Notes: generated by a model not told the origin, from the sequence alone. Positions 52,564-61,390 are shown, counted from the stretch's first letter. The stretch: 64,000 nt of DNA from Herpetosiphon sp042688385 (GCF_042688385.1 NZ_JBHUPY010000015.1:1-64000), one strand, 5' to 3'. Translations and numbers: made by a program.

Positions 52564-54816
52564 ATGCGCGGTCGCCTGATCGGCTTACGGGTCGTGAGCT
52601 TAATTATATTCATTGCGTTGCTTGCCCGTTTGCAGCAATTGCAATTTGGCAGCAGCGCCGCAACCTCGCGGGCTTCGATTGAGCAAAATATTACTCGCCA
52701 CGATTATATTGCGCCGCAACGAGGCGAGATTTTTGCCAGCGATGGCACAACCCTGCTCGCGGCCTCGGTTCCAACCTCACTCTTAGGGATTCAAGCTGAA
52801 TCGCTGCCGCGTAAACGCGCCGATCGCAACGCCGTGTATATGCGGCTGAGCATGCTGTTGCCATTCAGCGATACCTTCACGCTCTCGCCAACCACCAAAA
52901 TGCAGGAAGATCCTGCTTTGGCAGCGGCAGTCTATGGCATTTCGCCAATTTTGCCCGCCGATACAAGCTTTGCACCGCATCAAGCGATTACCGTGACGGT
53001 TCCAATGGGCAAGGCCTTGACCGCGTTGCAACTGAGCCAAGCCTATACCGATGTGATTACCTTGCAGCCAGGTGTGGAGAAAGCCCTTGCCAAAGCCAAT
53101 TTGCCATCGTATTTGGTTGTGCCGGTGGCCAAAAATATTCCCAATGATGTGGCTTTGGCAATTCGCGAAAATGCGCTGGCCTTGCCTGGCGTGCGGGTTG
53201 TCGATGGCTTCCAGCGCGATTATCCACTCAGTGCCGAAACCAAATCGCTTTCGCATTTATTGGGCTATATGATTCGGATCAACGATAAACAACTGGCGCG
53301 TTACAATCCCCTGAATGATGCAGATGGCCCGCGCCAATACTTGGAAAGCGATTTGATTGGGGTTGATGGGATCGAAAATTATTACGAATCAACCTTGCGT
53401 GGCAAACTTGGAACCAATCAAATCTCGGTCGATGTGTGGGATCGGATTGTCGGCGAGCCAAAGGTGTTGCAACCAATGGAAGATGGCAAGAATCTGATTC
53501 TGAATATCGATATGGATTTGCAACGGGATACTGAGCAGATTTTGCAAAAATGGCTCGATATTGCCGACCAACGCCGCGTGCGCTTAGCCAATACGCCGGG
53601 CAAAGATCAAGTTAAATATGCTTCCTATGATCGCATCAACAAAGGTGTGATTATGGTGATGGATGTGAATACTGGCGCGGTGCTGGCCTCGGTTAGTTTG
53701 CCAGCCTACGATAACAACGCCTTCAATCGCGGCGAAGTCGAAGAAATTACCGATTTATTTACCGATGAAGAAAACACGCCGTTGTTGCATCGCGCGATTG
53801 CTGGTAAATATCCACCTGGCTCGACTTTCAAGCAGTTTACCGCCGCCGCCGCCTTGGATAGCGACATTATCAACCCTGATTCGCGGATTCAAGACCCGGG
53901 CTTTTTACTGGTGCGCAACGAATATAACGAAGCGTTGACCAACCAATATCCCAACTCCAACCGCCGCGCCAATGGCTTGATCAATGTTTCCGATGCTTTG
54001 AAAGTTTCGTCAAACGTCTTTTTCAACACCGTTGCTGGCGGGACTGATTACGTAACCAACCTCAAGCCAAACGATCCCCAAATTAAGGGTGGCTTGGGGA
54101 TTGATCGCCTATACGAAACGGTTTCTGGCGAATTCGGCTTCGATAAATTGACTGGCATCGACCTGCCAGGCGAAGATTCGGGGATTATTCCCAATAAAGA
54201 ATGGAAGAAGCAGCGACGCGAACGCTGGGGCGTTGGCGATACCTATATTGCGGCGATTGGCCAAGGTGATGTGCAAGTTACGCCATTGCAATTGCTGCGC
54301 GCCACCGTCGCAACCGCCAATCGTGGCACCGTCTATCAACCGCAAGTGGTCAAAGCAATTACCGATTTGAACCGCACCGACACAATCACGCTTACGCCAG
54401 TGATTGAACACACGATTAATCTTGCGCCTGAGCATTGGGCCGTGATTCGCGAAGGCATGCGCCGCTCGGTACGCGATTCCGATGCTTATAATCGGATTGC
54501 CAATGGCAACAACAAACCTGCAGGCGCGATTCTCGCCGATCTTGATCGGCTGGATTTGGCGGGCAAAACCGGAACCGCCGAATATGCACAAGGGCCATAT
54601 TTGCGTTCGCACTCGTGGTTTGTGGGCTTTGCACCGTTCGATAATCCCAAAGTTGCAATTTTGGCGATGCTCGAAGGCACTGGCGATTTAGGTGACGGTT
54701 CGGGGACGTTGGCCTTGCCAGCGGTGGTTGATGTGTTGCGGGCCTATAACGGCGAAGGCTTCCCCGATATTAATGGCAACATGCCTGCGCCTGCTGCTGG
54801 CAGCACTGGCCAATAA
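52564..54816 (+). CDS. mrdA: penicillin-binding protein 2 (elongasome transpeptidase)
   Basis: A 750-residue class B PBP. The start at 52564 follows AAGGAG. An N-terminal anchor lies at about 8-23. The pedestal begins NITRHDYIAPQRGEIFASDG. The transpeptidase domain has the active serine in PPGSTFK (S-x-x-K), then SSN and KTGT. Length is a little above the usual 600-650, mostly in the pedestal region (about 95-200). It crosslinks peptidoglycan during elongation and is the last structural mre-unit gene. Confidence 0.93.
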   Translation: MRGRLIGLRVVSLIIFIALLARLQQLQFGSSAATSRASIEQNITRHDYIAPQRGEIFASDGTTLLAASVPTSLLGIQAESLPRKRADRNAVYMRLSMLLPFSDTFTLSPTTKMQEDPALAAAVYGISPILPADTSFAPHQAITVTVPMGKALTALQLSQAYTDVITLQPGVEKALAKANLPSYLVVPVAKNIPNDVALAIRENALALPGVRVVDGFQRDYPLSAETKSLSHLLGYMIRINDKQLARYNPLNDADGPRQYLESDLIGVDGIENYYESTLRGKLGTNQISVDVWDRIVGEPKVLQPMEDGKNLILNIDMDLQRDTEQILQKWLDIADQRRVRLANTPGKDQVKYASYDRINKGVIMVMDVNTGAVLASVSLPAYDNNAFNRGEVEEITDLFTDEENTPLLHRAIAGKYPPGSTFKQFTAAAALDSDIINPDSRIQDPGFLLVRNEYNEALTNQYPNSNRRANGLINVSDALKVSSNVFFNTVAGGTDYVTNLKPNDPQIKGGLGIDRLYETVSGEFGFDKLTGIDLPGEDSGIIPNKEWKKQRRERWGVGDTYIAAIGQGDVQVTPLQLLRATVATANRGTVYQPQVVKAITDLNRTDTITLTPVIEHTINLAPEHWAVIREGMRRSVRDSDAYNRIANGNNKPAGAILADLDRLDLAGKTGTAEYAQGPYLRSHSWFVGFAPFDNPKVAILAMLEGTGDLGDGSGTLALPAVVDVLRAYNGEGFPDINGNMPAPAAGSTGQ

Positions 54817-54827
54817 AGGAAACAGCG

Positions 54828-55607
54828 ATGCAATTATCAGTTGCACTTGGCCAAATTGATCTTGTTTTGGGCGATCGCGAAGCCAATTTGGCAACTGTGC
54901 GCAAACTTGCAGCCCAAGCCGAACTGGCTGGCGCAGATTTGCTCGTGCTGCCAGAATTGTGGGGCACTGGCTATCTGCTGGAGCAAGCCCACGAATTGAG
55001 CGATCCGCTGGGCAAGGGTTTGTTTGAAGAAGTGGCGGTTTTGGCGGCGCGCCATCATCTGGCAATTGTTGGCTCGCTGCTAGAGCGCGCTGGCGAGCAC
55101 GTTTATAACACCGCTACGCTGTATGATGCGCAGGGCAAACGCCTACATCACTATCGCAAAACCCACCTGATTGGCCTGATGAACGAAGACCAATACTTGG
55201 GTGCTGGCCAGCAAGCAGCGGTTGTGCAAACTGCGTGGGGCACAAGTGCCTGCGCCATTTGCTACGATTTGCGCTTTCCAGAGCTGTTTCGGCGCTATGC
55301 CTTGGCGGGCGCAGAAGTGATTATTATTCCCGCCGAATGGCCAACAGCCAGAATTGAGCATTGGCGTACCTTGCTACGAGCGCGAGCGATCGAAAACCAA
55401 GCGGTGGTAATTGCCTGCAATCGAGTTGGCAGCGACCGCGCTAACCAGTTTGGTGGCGCTTCGATGCTGATTGATCCATGGGGTACTGTGCTGGTCGAGG
55501 GCGATGATCAAGCTGGTTTGCTGACCGCGACCGTTGATCTGGATACTGTTGTCAAAGCCCGCAACTTCCTGCCAGTTTTCCGCGATCGTCGGGTTGATCT
55601 GTATTAG
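54828..55607 (+). CDS. carbon-nitrogen hydrolase (nitrilase superfamily amidase)
   Basis: A 259-residue amidase. The catalytic Glu is in LLVLPELWGTGY, Lys in HHYRKTHLIGLM and Cys in CAICYDLRFPELFRRYA. It resembles omega-amidase (YafV/Nit2-like) and related enzymes that hydrolyse alpha-keto acid amides. The ATG at 54828 is 11 bases after mrdA, with AAAGGA upstream, so it is probably in the same transcript. The link to cell-wall growth is unclear. Confidence 0.88.
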   Translation: MQLSVALGQIDLVLGDREANLATVRKLAAQAELAGADLLVLPELWGTGYLLEQAHELSDPLGKGLFEEVAVLAARHHLAIVGSLLERAGEHVYNTATLYDAQGKRLHHYRKTHLIGLMNEDQYLGAGQQAAVVQTAWGTSACAICYDLRFPELFRRYALAGAEVIIIPAEWPTARIEHWRTLLRARAIENQAVVIACNRVGSDRANQFGGASMLIDPWGTVLVEGDDQAGLLTATVDLDTVVKARNFLPVFRDRRVDLY

Positions 55608-55609
55608 AA

Positions 55610-55745
55610 CGAGGGGTCAGGGGTCGGGGGCTAGGGTTTGGTTTGATTCACGAAGCGCACGAAGAGCACGAAGGACGAGAAACCACGAAGAGCACGAAGA
55701 ACACGAAGGTGAGACTATATCTATGTTGGCCCACCAAATGTTTCG
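55610..55745. repeat. CACGAAG-type mosaic repeats
   Basis: GGGGTCAGGGGTCGGGGGCT, then GATTCACGAAGCGCACGAAG and AAACCACGAAGAGCACGAAG units with about 10-base periodicity. Non-coding. Confidence 0.55.
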
Positions 55746-55759
55746 ATAGCCGATAGCTG

Positions 55760-55955
55760 TAATGGTTCATTGGATTGACAACCAGCGGCATGCCCTCACC
55801 CCCCAGCCCCCTCTCCCACGAAAACGCGGGCGAGGGGGAGCACCCATTTTCACCACGCCGTGCGGCAGAACCACAGGATTAAAGCCCCTCGCCCGCTCCG
55901 TGGGAGAGGGGTTGGGGTGAGGGGATCAAGCCATGGTCAACCTAATGAACCATTA
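55760..55955. mobile_element. 196-bp MITE-like element with 18-bp terminal inverted repeats
   Basis: Left end TAATGGTTCATTGGATTG (55760-55777) and right end CAACCTAATGAACCATTA (55938-55955) match as inverted repeats at 16 of 18. Both ends begin with TA, as for Tc1/mariner- or IS630-type target sites. The core carries two facing GC-rich arms and the spacer GAGCACCCATTTTCACCACG. No transposase. A close relative lies at 60328-60519. Confidence 0.65.
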
Positions 55956-56082
55956 TATCTATGCTCTTTGTTCTTTGTTCTTTGTTCTTTCAGCCTACAG
56001 CCATATGCTCTATGCTCTATGTTTTTTTGACTTTTGACTTTTGACTTTTGCCTTCATCCCTCATCCTTCATCCTTCATCCTT
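55956..56082. repeat. mosaic of TTCTTTG, CTATGCT, TTTTGAC and CATCCTT modules
   Basis: Short tandem runs: CTTTGTTCTTTGTTCTTTGT, TATGCTCTATGCTCTATG, TTTGACTTTTGACTTTTGAC and TTCATCCCTCATCCTTCATC. They end just before the clpP promoter region. No gene is seen. Confidence 0.6.
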
Positions 56083-56093
56083 TCAAACGCTGG

Positions 56094-56140
56094 TTGCGTA
56101 GTTGCGCTGAATGGTGGATAATCAACCAGCAGAATGCTGG
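56094..56140 (+). promoter_or_regulatory. candidate clpP promoter with downstream hairpin
   Basis: TTGCGT, a 17-base spacer and GATAAT (56117-56122). CCAGCA-GAA-TGCTGG follows at 56126-56140, a possible operator or 5' hairpin. The leader to clpP would be about 145 bases. A TAGACT at about 56218 could be a second -10. Confidence 0.4.
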
Positions 56141-56274
56141 CAGTGAACAAGTGTTGGAATCGTGTTAATATTGCGCTGCAATCGAACGGCCCTCTGCCAT
56201 GCGCGAGGTTTTTCGGGTAGACTAGAAGCATCGACCGAAGTGCGCCGACGCGCACCGTTGCAAGGAGGCTTGCT

Positions 56275-56931
56275 ATGTCCTGGTTTCAATGGCTCTCACC
56301 TGCTCACGACATTGTGGCAGCGAAATCGCCCTCGATGGTTGTTCCCTACGTTGTAGAAACGAGCAGCCGCGGCGAACGAGTTTATGACATCTACTCCCGT
56401 TTGCTCAAAGAGCGGATCATCATTCTCGGTACGCCGATTGATTCGCAAATTGCGAATGTGTTGGTAGCTCAATTATTGTTCTTGCAACACGATGATCCCG
56501 ATCGCGATATTTCGATCTATATCAACAGCCCCGGCGGCGAAGTGAACGCTGGCCTTGCAATTTACGATACGATGCAAATGGTTTCGCCCGATATTGCGAC
56601 TTGGTGTGTTGGTTTTGCTGGCAGTATGGCTACCCCAGTGCTTGCTGGCGGCACCAAAGGCAAACGCTATTCGTTGCCCAACTCCACCATCCACATGCAC
56701 CCAGCAGGTGGTGGCGCTCGTGGTTATGCGCCTGATGTCGAAATTCAAATTAAAGAGTTGTTGCGCCTGCAAAACATTGTGCGTGGCTTGCTATCGAAAG
56801 ATACCGGCCAGCCAATTGAACGCATTGCCCGCGACTTCGACCGTGACTTGTTTATGACACCAGAACAAGCAAAAGAATATGGTATCATTGACGAAATTAC
56901 GACCCACATCGAAGCTGGGCAACAAGATTAA
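56275..56931 (+). CDS. clpP: ATP-dependent Clp protease proteolytic subunit
   Basis: A 218-residue serine peptidase that forms the ClpP barrel. The catalytic Ser is in GFAGSMATPVLAGG, the His in TIHMHPAGGGARGY (family consensus M-I-H-Q-P) and the Asp in DRDLFMTPEQAKEYG. The oxyanion loop INSPGGEVNAG is intact. The variant residues round the Ser and His are somewhat unlike the E. coli type, as in second ClpP families. GGAGG precedes the ATG. clpX follows. Confidence 0.93.
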   Translation: MSWFQWLSPAHDIVAAKSPSMVVPYVVETSSRGERVYDIYSRLLKERIIILGTPIDSQIANVLVAQLLFLQHDDPDRDISIYINSPGGEVNAGLAIYDTMQMVSPDIATWCVGFAGSMATPVLAGGTKGKRYSLPNSTIHMHPAGGGARGYAPDVEIQIKELLRLQNIVRGLLSKDTGQPIERIARDFDRDLFMTPEQAKEYGIIDEITTHIEAGQQD

Positions 56932-56950
56932 TTGAGCAACAAGGATGATG

Positions 56951-56974
56951 ACGCGAGCAACGGGGCTCGCGTCG
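56951..56974 (+). other. 8-bp perfect stem-loop between clpP and clpX
   Basis: GACGCGAG-CAACGGGG-CTCGCGTC. No T-run follows. It lies between the clpP stop and the preferred clpX start; it may affect clpX translation or message processing. Confidence 0.45.
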
Positions 56975-56995
56975 TCACCAATGGGAGCAATTCCA

Positions 56996-58294
56996 ATGGC
57001 GCATTCCGCCTTTATGCCACCGACCTATTACTGCTCGTTTTGCGGGCGGAGCCAAGATGAAGTCGATCGCTTGGTCACGGGTCCGGGGGCATTGTTTATT
57101 TGCAACGAGTGCATTGAGTTATTAAGCGCAATTATCGCCAATGAGGAGCGGAAAGATGCTCCGAATACCCCAACCCTACCACCAACTTTGCCAATTCCCC
57201 ACGCCATTCGCGACCATCTCGATGAGTACGTGATTGGCCAAGATCGGGCCAAAAAGGTGATGGCGGTGGCGGTTTACAACCACTACAAGCGGTTGCGTGC
57301 CCAAGCTCAAGGCGATACCGATGTCGAAATTCAAAAAAGTAACATTCTTTTAGTCGGGCCAACTGGCTCGGGCAAAACCTTGCTGGCCCAAACGCTGGCT
57401 CGCATGCTCGATGTGCCATTTGCCATCGCCGATGCCACTGCGCTTACCGAAGCTGGCTATGTTGGCGAAGATGTCGAGACGATTCTGTTGCGCTTGATTC
57501 AGGCCGCCGATGGCGATGTTGAGCGGGCACAGATGGGCATTTTGTATATCGACGAAATCGATAAAATTGCCCGCAAAGCCGATAATCCTTCGATTACCCG
57601 CGATGTTTCGGGCGAGGGCGTGCAACAAGCCTTGCTGAAAATTCTTGAAGGTGGCGTGGTGAACGTGCCGCCAATGCCTGGCCGCAAACACCCACAGCAA
57701 GAATTTATTCCCTTTGATACCACCAATGTGCTGTTTATCTGCGGTGGCGCTTTCGAGGGCTTAGAGCACCACATTGCCCAACGCTTGGGTAGTGCTGGAA
57801 CCTTGGGCTTTGGCAAAACGATCGTCAAAGAAGAACGGATCGAACGTTCAAAGAAATTGCTCTCGTTGGTCAATCCCGACGATTTGCTGCACTTTGGCTT
57901 TATTCCTGAGTTTATCGGGCGGATGCCAGTCGTTGCCGCGCTCACGCCACTCGATAAAGATGCAATGCTGCGTATTTTGACCGAGCCACGCAACGCAATT
58001 ATTAAGCAATATCAAAAAATGTTGGCGCTTGATCACGTGCAGCTTGAAGTTAGCAGCGATGCCATGGAAGCGATTGTCGAACGAGCCTTGGCTGGCAAAA
58101 CTGGCGCGCGTGGTTTGCGCACCGCCGTCGAGGAAATTCTGCTCGATGTAATGTTCGACTTGCCTTCGGAAACCGATGTTGTGCGCTGTGTGATCACTGC
58201 CGAAACCGTGCGTGATGGCGCAATGCCAACCTTGATTCGGCGCACAAGCACCCGCAGCCGCGCTGGCAAGCAACCAACAACCAAGGCTAGCTAA
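56996..58294 (+). CDS. clpX: ATP-dependent Clp protease ATP-binding subunit ClpX
   Basis: A 432-residue AAA+ unfoldase that feeds ClpP. The start is set at the ATG at 56996 (MAHSAFMPPTYYC), with GGGAG eight bases upstream; earlier ATGs at 56945 and 56981 are in or beside a hairpin. The zinc-binding domain has the four Cys in YYCSFCG and FICNECIELL. Walker A GPTGSGKTLLA, pore loop GYVGEDVE, Walker B ILYIDEIDK and the GRKHPQQ loop are complete. The tail is Thr/Arg-rich. Confidence 0.94.
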   Translation: MAHSAFMPPTYYCSFCGRSQDEVDRLVTGPGALFICNECIELLSAIIANEERKDAPNTPTLPPTLPIPHAIRDHLDEYVIGQDRAKKVMAVAVYNHYKRLRAQAQGDTDVEIQKSNILLVGPTGSGKTLLAQTLARMLDVPFAIADATALTEAGYVGEDVETILLRLIQAADGDVERAQMGILYIDEIDKIARKADNPSITRDVSGEGVQQALLKILEGGVVNVPPMPGRKHPQQEFIPFDTTNVLFICGGAFEGLEHHIAQRLGSAGTLGFGKTIVKEERIERSKKLLSLVNPDDLLHFGFIPEFIGRMPVVAALTPLDKDAMLRILTEPRNAIIKQYQKMLALDHVQLEVSSDAMEAIVERALAGKTGARGLRTAVEEILLDVMFDLPSETDVVRCVITAETVRDGAMPTLIRRTSTRSRAGKQPTTKAS

Positions 58295-58314
58295 ATTGCG
58301 TTTGCTGGATCGGT

Positions 58315-58350
58315 GCCTCGTTCTTGCTAGAGAACGAGGCATTTTGTTTT
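58315..58350 (+). terminator. rho-independent terminator after clpX
   Basis: GCCTCGTTCT-TGCTAG-AGAACGAGGC, a perfect 10-bp stem, followed by ATTTTGTTTT. Confidence 0.88.
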
Positions 58351-58437
58351 AGCATTTGTTGCCGTGGCTTGACACACTGCGTAAATCGCGGCATCCTGCT
58401 AGTAGCACACGTAATATGTGGCTTTTATGGAGGCTCT

Positions 58438-59295
58438 ATGAAGGGTAAAGTTTGTTTGGTCACTGGGGCAACTGGTGGCATCGGCAAGGTGACGGCCTTA
58501 GAACTCGCTCGCCAAGGCGCGACGGTGGTGATTATTGGGCGGCATCCATTGCGCACCGAAGGCGTTACCGAGATGATCAAACGTGAAACGGGCAACCCCA
58601 ACGTTAGCTATATTCTGGCCGATTTATCCAAGCAGGCTGAGGTGCGCCGCGCCGCCGCAGAATTTCTCAGCCAGCACGATCAATTGCATATTTTGGTCAA
58701 CAATGCTGGGGCGTTTTATACCTCGCGCCAAGAAAGCGCCGATGGGATTGAATTGACCATGGCGCTCAATCATTTGGCCTACTTTCTGCTGACCGATTTG
58801 CTGCTGGATACACTCAAAGCCAGTGCTCCTGCCCGCATCATCAATGTTTCGTCCGATGCCCATCGCATGGGCACGATGGATTTCAACGATCTCGAAGGCA
58901 AGCACAAATGGAGTGGTTGGCGGATGTATGGTCGTTCAAAATTGGCCAATATCCTGTTTACCAAAGAGCTAGCGCGCCGTTTGGCTGGCACTGATGTTAC
59001 GGTCAACTGCTTGCATCCTGGCGTGGTTTCAACTGGTTTTGCCGCCAACAATGGCGTTTTTGGGGTTGTGATGCGCAAGTTGATGGATCTTGGCTCGATC
59101 AGCGCCGAAAAAGGGGCCGAAACGACCTTGTATCTCGCCACCTCGCCTGAAGTTGAGCATGTCACGGGCTTGTATTTCGACAAAAAGAAACCCCGCGAAT
59201 CTAGCCCAATTTCCAACGATCAAACCGCTGCCGAAAAGCTCTGGCAATGGAGCGAGCAAAAAGTTCAACATGTCGGCGAACAACAAGCAGCCTAA
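58438..59295 (+). CDS. short-chain dehydrogenase/reductase
   Basis: A 285-residue NAD(P)-dependent oxidoreductase. The start at 58438 has GGAGG five bases upstream. The cofactor motif is VTGATGGIGKVTA, with NNAG at about 83-86. The catalytic Ser is in INVSSDAH and the Y-x-x-x-K is YGRSKLAN. The pattern is closest to retinol-dehydrogenase-like SDRs. The C-terminal 30 residues are charged and probably flexible. Substrate unknown. It has its own leader after the clpX terminator. Confidence 0.88.
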   Translation: MKGKVCLVTGATGGIGKVTALELARQGATVVIIGRHPLRTEGVTEMIKRETGNPNVSYILADLSKQAEVRRAAAEFLSQHDQLHILVNNAGAFYTSRQESADGIELTMALNHLAYFLLTDLLLDTLKASAPARIINVSSDAHRMGTMDFNDLEGKHKWSGWRMYGRSKLANILFTKELARRLAGTDVTVNCLHPGVVSTGFAANNGVFGVVMRKLMDLGSISAEKGAETTLYLATSPEVEHVTGLYFDKKKPRESSPISNDQTAAEKLWQWSEQKVQHVGEQQAA

Positions 59296-59560
59296 GCAAG
59301 GATGAAGGATGAAGGATGAGAGCTGGGGAAGTCAAAAGTTAGAAGTCAAAAATCAAAAAGCTTGTTTAACCGCGAAGAACGCGAAGGGCACGAAGAAATC
59401 TTTTTAATCAGGCTCTTGTCTACAGGCTGCGAGAGTACAAAAAATCAATCCCGAAAATCTGTGCTCATCTGTGGCAAAAAAAACATCCTTTGCGTACTTC
59501 GCGCTCTTCGCGGTTTCGTCCTTCGTGGATCAATTAGCCAATAGCCTGATCGTTTCGTGG
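59296..59560. repeat. intergenic mosaic repeat region
   Basis: GGATGAAGGATGAAGGATGA, AGTTAGAAGTCAAAAATCAA, CGCGAAGAACGCGAAGGGCA, AATCTGTGCTCATCTGTGGC and CTTCGCGCTCTTCGCGG. A copy of TTCGTGGATCAAAATGATTG ends it, overlapping the 3' end of the next gene. Non-coding. Confidence 0.6.
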
Positions 59561-59561
59561 A

Positions 59562-60239
59562 TCAAAATGATTGCTGGGCCTCAAGCTGATCGGCCACCTG
59601 ATCGGTAAACTCATACCAATCCCAGAGATTGAGGTAGGTCGTATCCCACGGCTTGCCATGATAGCGCGTCAAGAGTCCATGTAATTCATCCCCAATCGCC
59701 CGAATCGCTGGCGCATCAGCGTGGACGATAGCTTCGGCTAACCGACCCGACCAAGGGCGGGCAGGATTTTCACGCTGCGGTAATGCAGCAATCTTGGCAT
59801 CATAGATCAAGGCTTGCGCTGCATCCCCTTCCATCAATGCGGCTAAGGCCAAGAGGTCCCAATAAAATTCGACATAGACAGACCACTCAATCCAAACTGG
59901 GGACTCTTCGAGTTCTCGTATTTTCACGATACATGCACGCATTGATGCTTGATCGCCAATGAGTCGATACAAATTTGCCGCATAAAACCAATCTCCGGCA
60001 TGCTTAAATAACGACGAAGGCGAACGTGGATTGATCGTGCTTACCCGTTGCTGGGCGACTAAGAGGGCTGCCTGCCGAAGATACTCCGTCGCTCGTTCAT
60101 CACGCAGGTAATAATAACAGCGCCCAAGCGCTTCCCAATCTTCCCAACCTAGTTCATAGCCATGGCTTTTTTTTATTTCGATTTGGCTAAACCCCTCGTG
60201 TAGACGTTTTTGCAAGGCCTTGGTTTTTGGCAGCAGCAT
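59562..60239 (-). CDS. unknown protein, first of a tandem paralogue pair
   Basis: A 225-residue soluble protein that I do not recognise. It is helical throughout, with a TPR-like rhythm: GRCYYYLRDERATEYLRQAA, DWFYAANLYRLIGDQASM, DLLALAALMEGDAAQALIYD. The C-terminal part is rich in Trp and Tyr (GKPWDTTYLNLWDWYEFTDQ). No signal peptide or membrane segment. AAGGAG lies six bases before the ATG at 60239. It is highly similar to the next gene (register 1084 bases). Its context gives no function; immunity-type or metabolic-helper roles are both open. Confidence 0.7.
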   Translation of the reverse strand: MLLPKTKALQKRLHEGFSQIEIKKSHGYELGWEDWEALGRCYYYLRDERATEYLRQAALLVAQQRVSTINPRSPSSLFKHAGDWFYAANLYRLIGDQASMRACIVKIRELEESPVWIEWSVYVEFYWDLLALAALMEGDAAQALIYDAKIAALPQRENPARPWSGRLAEAIVHADAPAIRAIGDELHGLLTRYHGKPWDTTYLNLWDWYEFTDQVADQLEAQQSF

Positions 60240-60261
60240 TGCCAGCTCCTTTCGGTTCTCA

Positions 60262-60327
60262 AGTACAACCGACTGTGTGTTGCGTTGAACGCAGCGGCGC
60301 AGAGGAATGATGGCTATGGGCTATGTG
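60262..60327. repeat. AACGCAGCGGCGCAGAG module
   Basis: A copy of AACGCAGCGGCGCAGAGG and a GGCTATGGGCTATGTG run, upstream of the MITE-like element. The module also occurs at about 40529 and 45583. Confidence 0.5.
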
Positions 60328-60519
60328 TAATGATTCATTGGATTGGCAACCGTGTCCCCTCACCCCCCAGCCCCCTCTCCCACGAAAACGCGGGCGAGGG
60401 GGAGCACCCATTTTCACCACGCAGTGCGGCAGAACCACGCGATGAAAGCCCCTCGCCCGCCACGTGGGAGAGGGGTTGGGGTGAGGGGATCAGGCGGCGG
60501 TTAACCTGATGTACCAGTA
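60328..60519. mobile_element. 192-bp MITE-like element, diverged relative of 55760-55955
   Basis: Left end TAATGATTCATTGGATTG; right end AACCTGATGTACCAGTA. Inverted identity is about 11 of 17, so the ends have decayed. The core matches the first element almost base for base (GAGCACCCATTTTCACCACG, GTGCGGCAGAACCAC). It sits between the two paralogous genes. Confidence 0.6.
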
Positions 60520-60529
60520 CAGCTATGGG

Positions 60530-60645
60530 CTAGCGGAAGTTTGGTAGACCAAAGCCCAAAGCCTACAGCCTACAGCCTTGTTCTTCGTGTCCTTCGCGGT
60601 TTCGGCCTGCGTGCCCTTCGTGCGCTTCGTGGATCAAAATGATTG
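60530..60645. repeat. mosaic repeats ahead of the second paralogue's 3' end
   Basis: CAAAGCCTACAGCCTACAGC-type runs, CTTCGTGTCCTTCGCGG and CTTCGTGCGCTTCGTGG. TTCGTGGATCAAAATGATTG is shared with the end of the first paralogue, so the duplicated unit includes this flank. Confidence 0.55.
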
Positions 60646-61308
60646 CTAGGCCTCAAGCTGATCGGCGAGTGTATCGCTAAACTCATACCAATCCCACAGA
60701 TTCAGATAGTCGGTATCCCATGGCTTGCCATGATAGCGCGTCAAGAGTCCATGGAGTTCATCCCCAATCGCCCGAATCGCTGGCGCATCAGCGTGGACGA
60801 TGGCTTCCGCTAACCGACCCGACCATGGGCGATCGGGATCTTCACGCTGTGGTAATGCAGCAATCTTCGCATCATAGTGCAAGGCTTGCGCGGCATCACC
60901 TTCCATCAACGCGGCTAAGGCCAACAGATCCCAATACAATTCGACAGTGACAGGCGATTCGATCCAAATTGGGTATCCTTCAAATGTGCGTAATTCAGTG
61001 AGACACGCATGCATTGATGCTTCATCGCCAATGAGCCTATACAAGTTTGCCGCATAAAACCACACGGATGCATTAAAAAAGAGCGCTTCAGCTGATCGTG
61101 GATCGAGAGCAAGTACTCGTTTCTGGACCAACACCGCTGATTGGCGCAAATACTCGGTCGCCCGTTCATCACGCAGATAGTAATAACAGCGCCCAATTTC
61201 CTCCCAATCGTCCCAACCTAATTCATAGCCATGGCTTTTTTTAATTTCGATTCGGCTAAATCGCTCAGCAAGGCGTTTTTGCAAGGCCTTGGTTTTTGGC
61301 AGCAGCAT
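60646..61308 (-). CDS. unknown protein, second of a tandem paralogue pair
   Basis: A 220-residue homologue of the preceding protein, with the same start (MLLPKTKALQKRL) and ribosome site. It ends five residues earlier. The TAG stop sits where the first copy has CAG, and the next codons (Gln-Ser-Phe-stop) are still readable in frame. The truncation is therefore a single recent base change. Otherwise intact, with changes spread over the helical middle. Confidence 0.7.
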   Translation of the reverse strand: MLLPKTKALQKRLAERFSRIEIKKSHGYELGWDDWEEIGRCYYYLRDERATEYLRQSAVLVQKRVLALDPRSAEALFFNASVWFYAANLYRLIGDEASMHACLTELRTFEGYPIWIESPVTVELYWDLLALAALMEGDAAQALHYDAKIAALPQREDPDRPWSGRLAEAIVHADAPAIRAIGDELHGLLTRYHGKPWDTDYLNLWDWYEFSDTLADQLEA

Positions 61309-61390
61309 TGCCAGCTCCTTTCTCTTCTTTCTAACTGAATGCTTCTTGGTTGAAATTCTGACCCCTGACCGCTAATCTCTGGCCCCTCGC

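Noticed and set aside
55610..56082. Possible CRISPR array in the repeated stretch before clpP
   Set aside because: Repeats are degenerate short-period runs and an inverted element. There are no equal-length spacers and no cas genes.
58369..58374. TTGACA as the -35 of an SDR promoter
   Set aside because: No acceptable -10 lies 16-18 bases downstream (only CATCCT).
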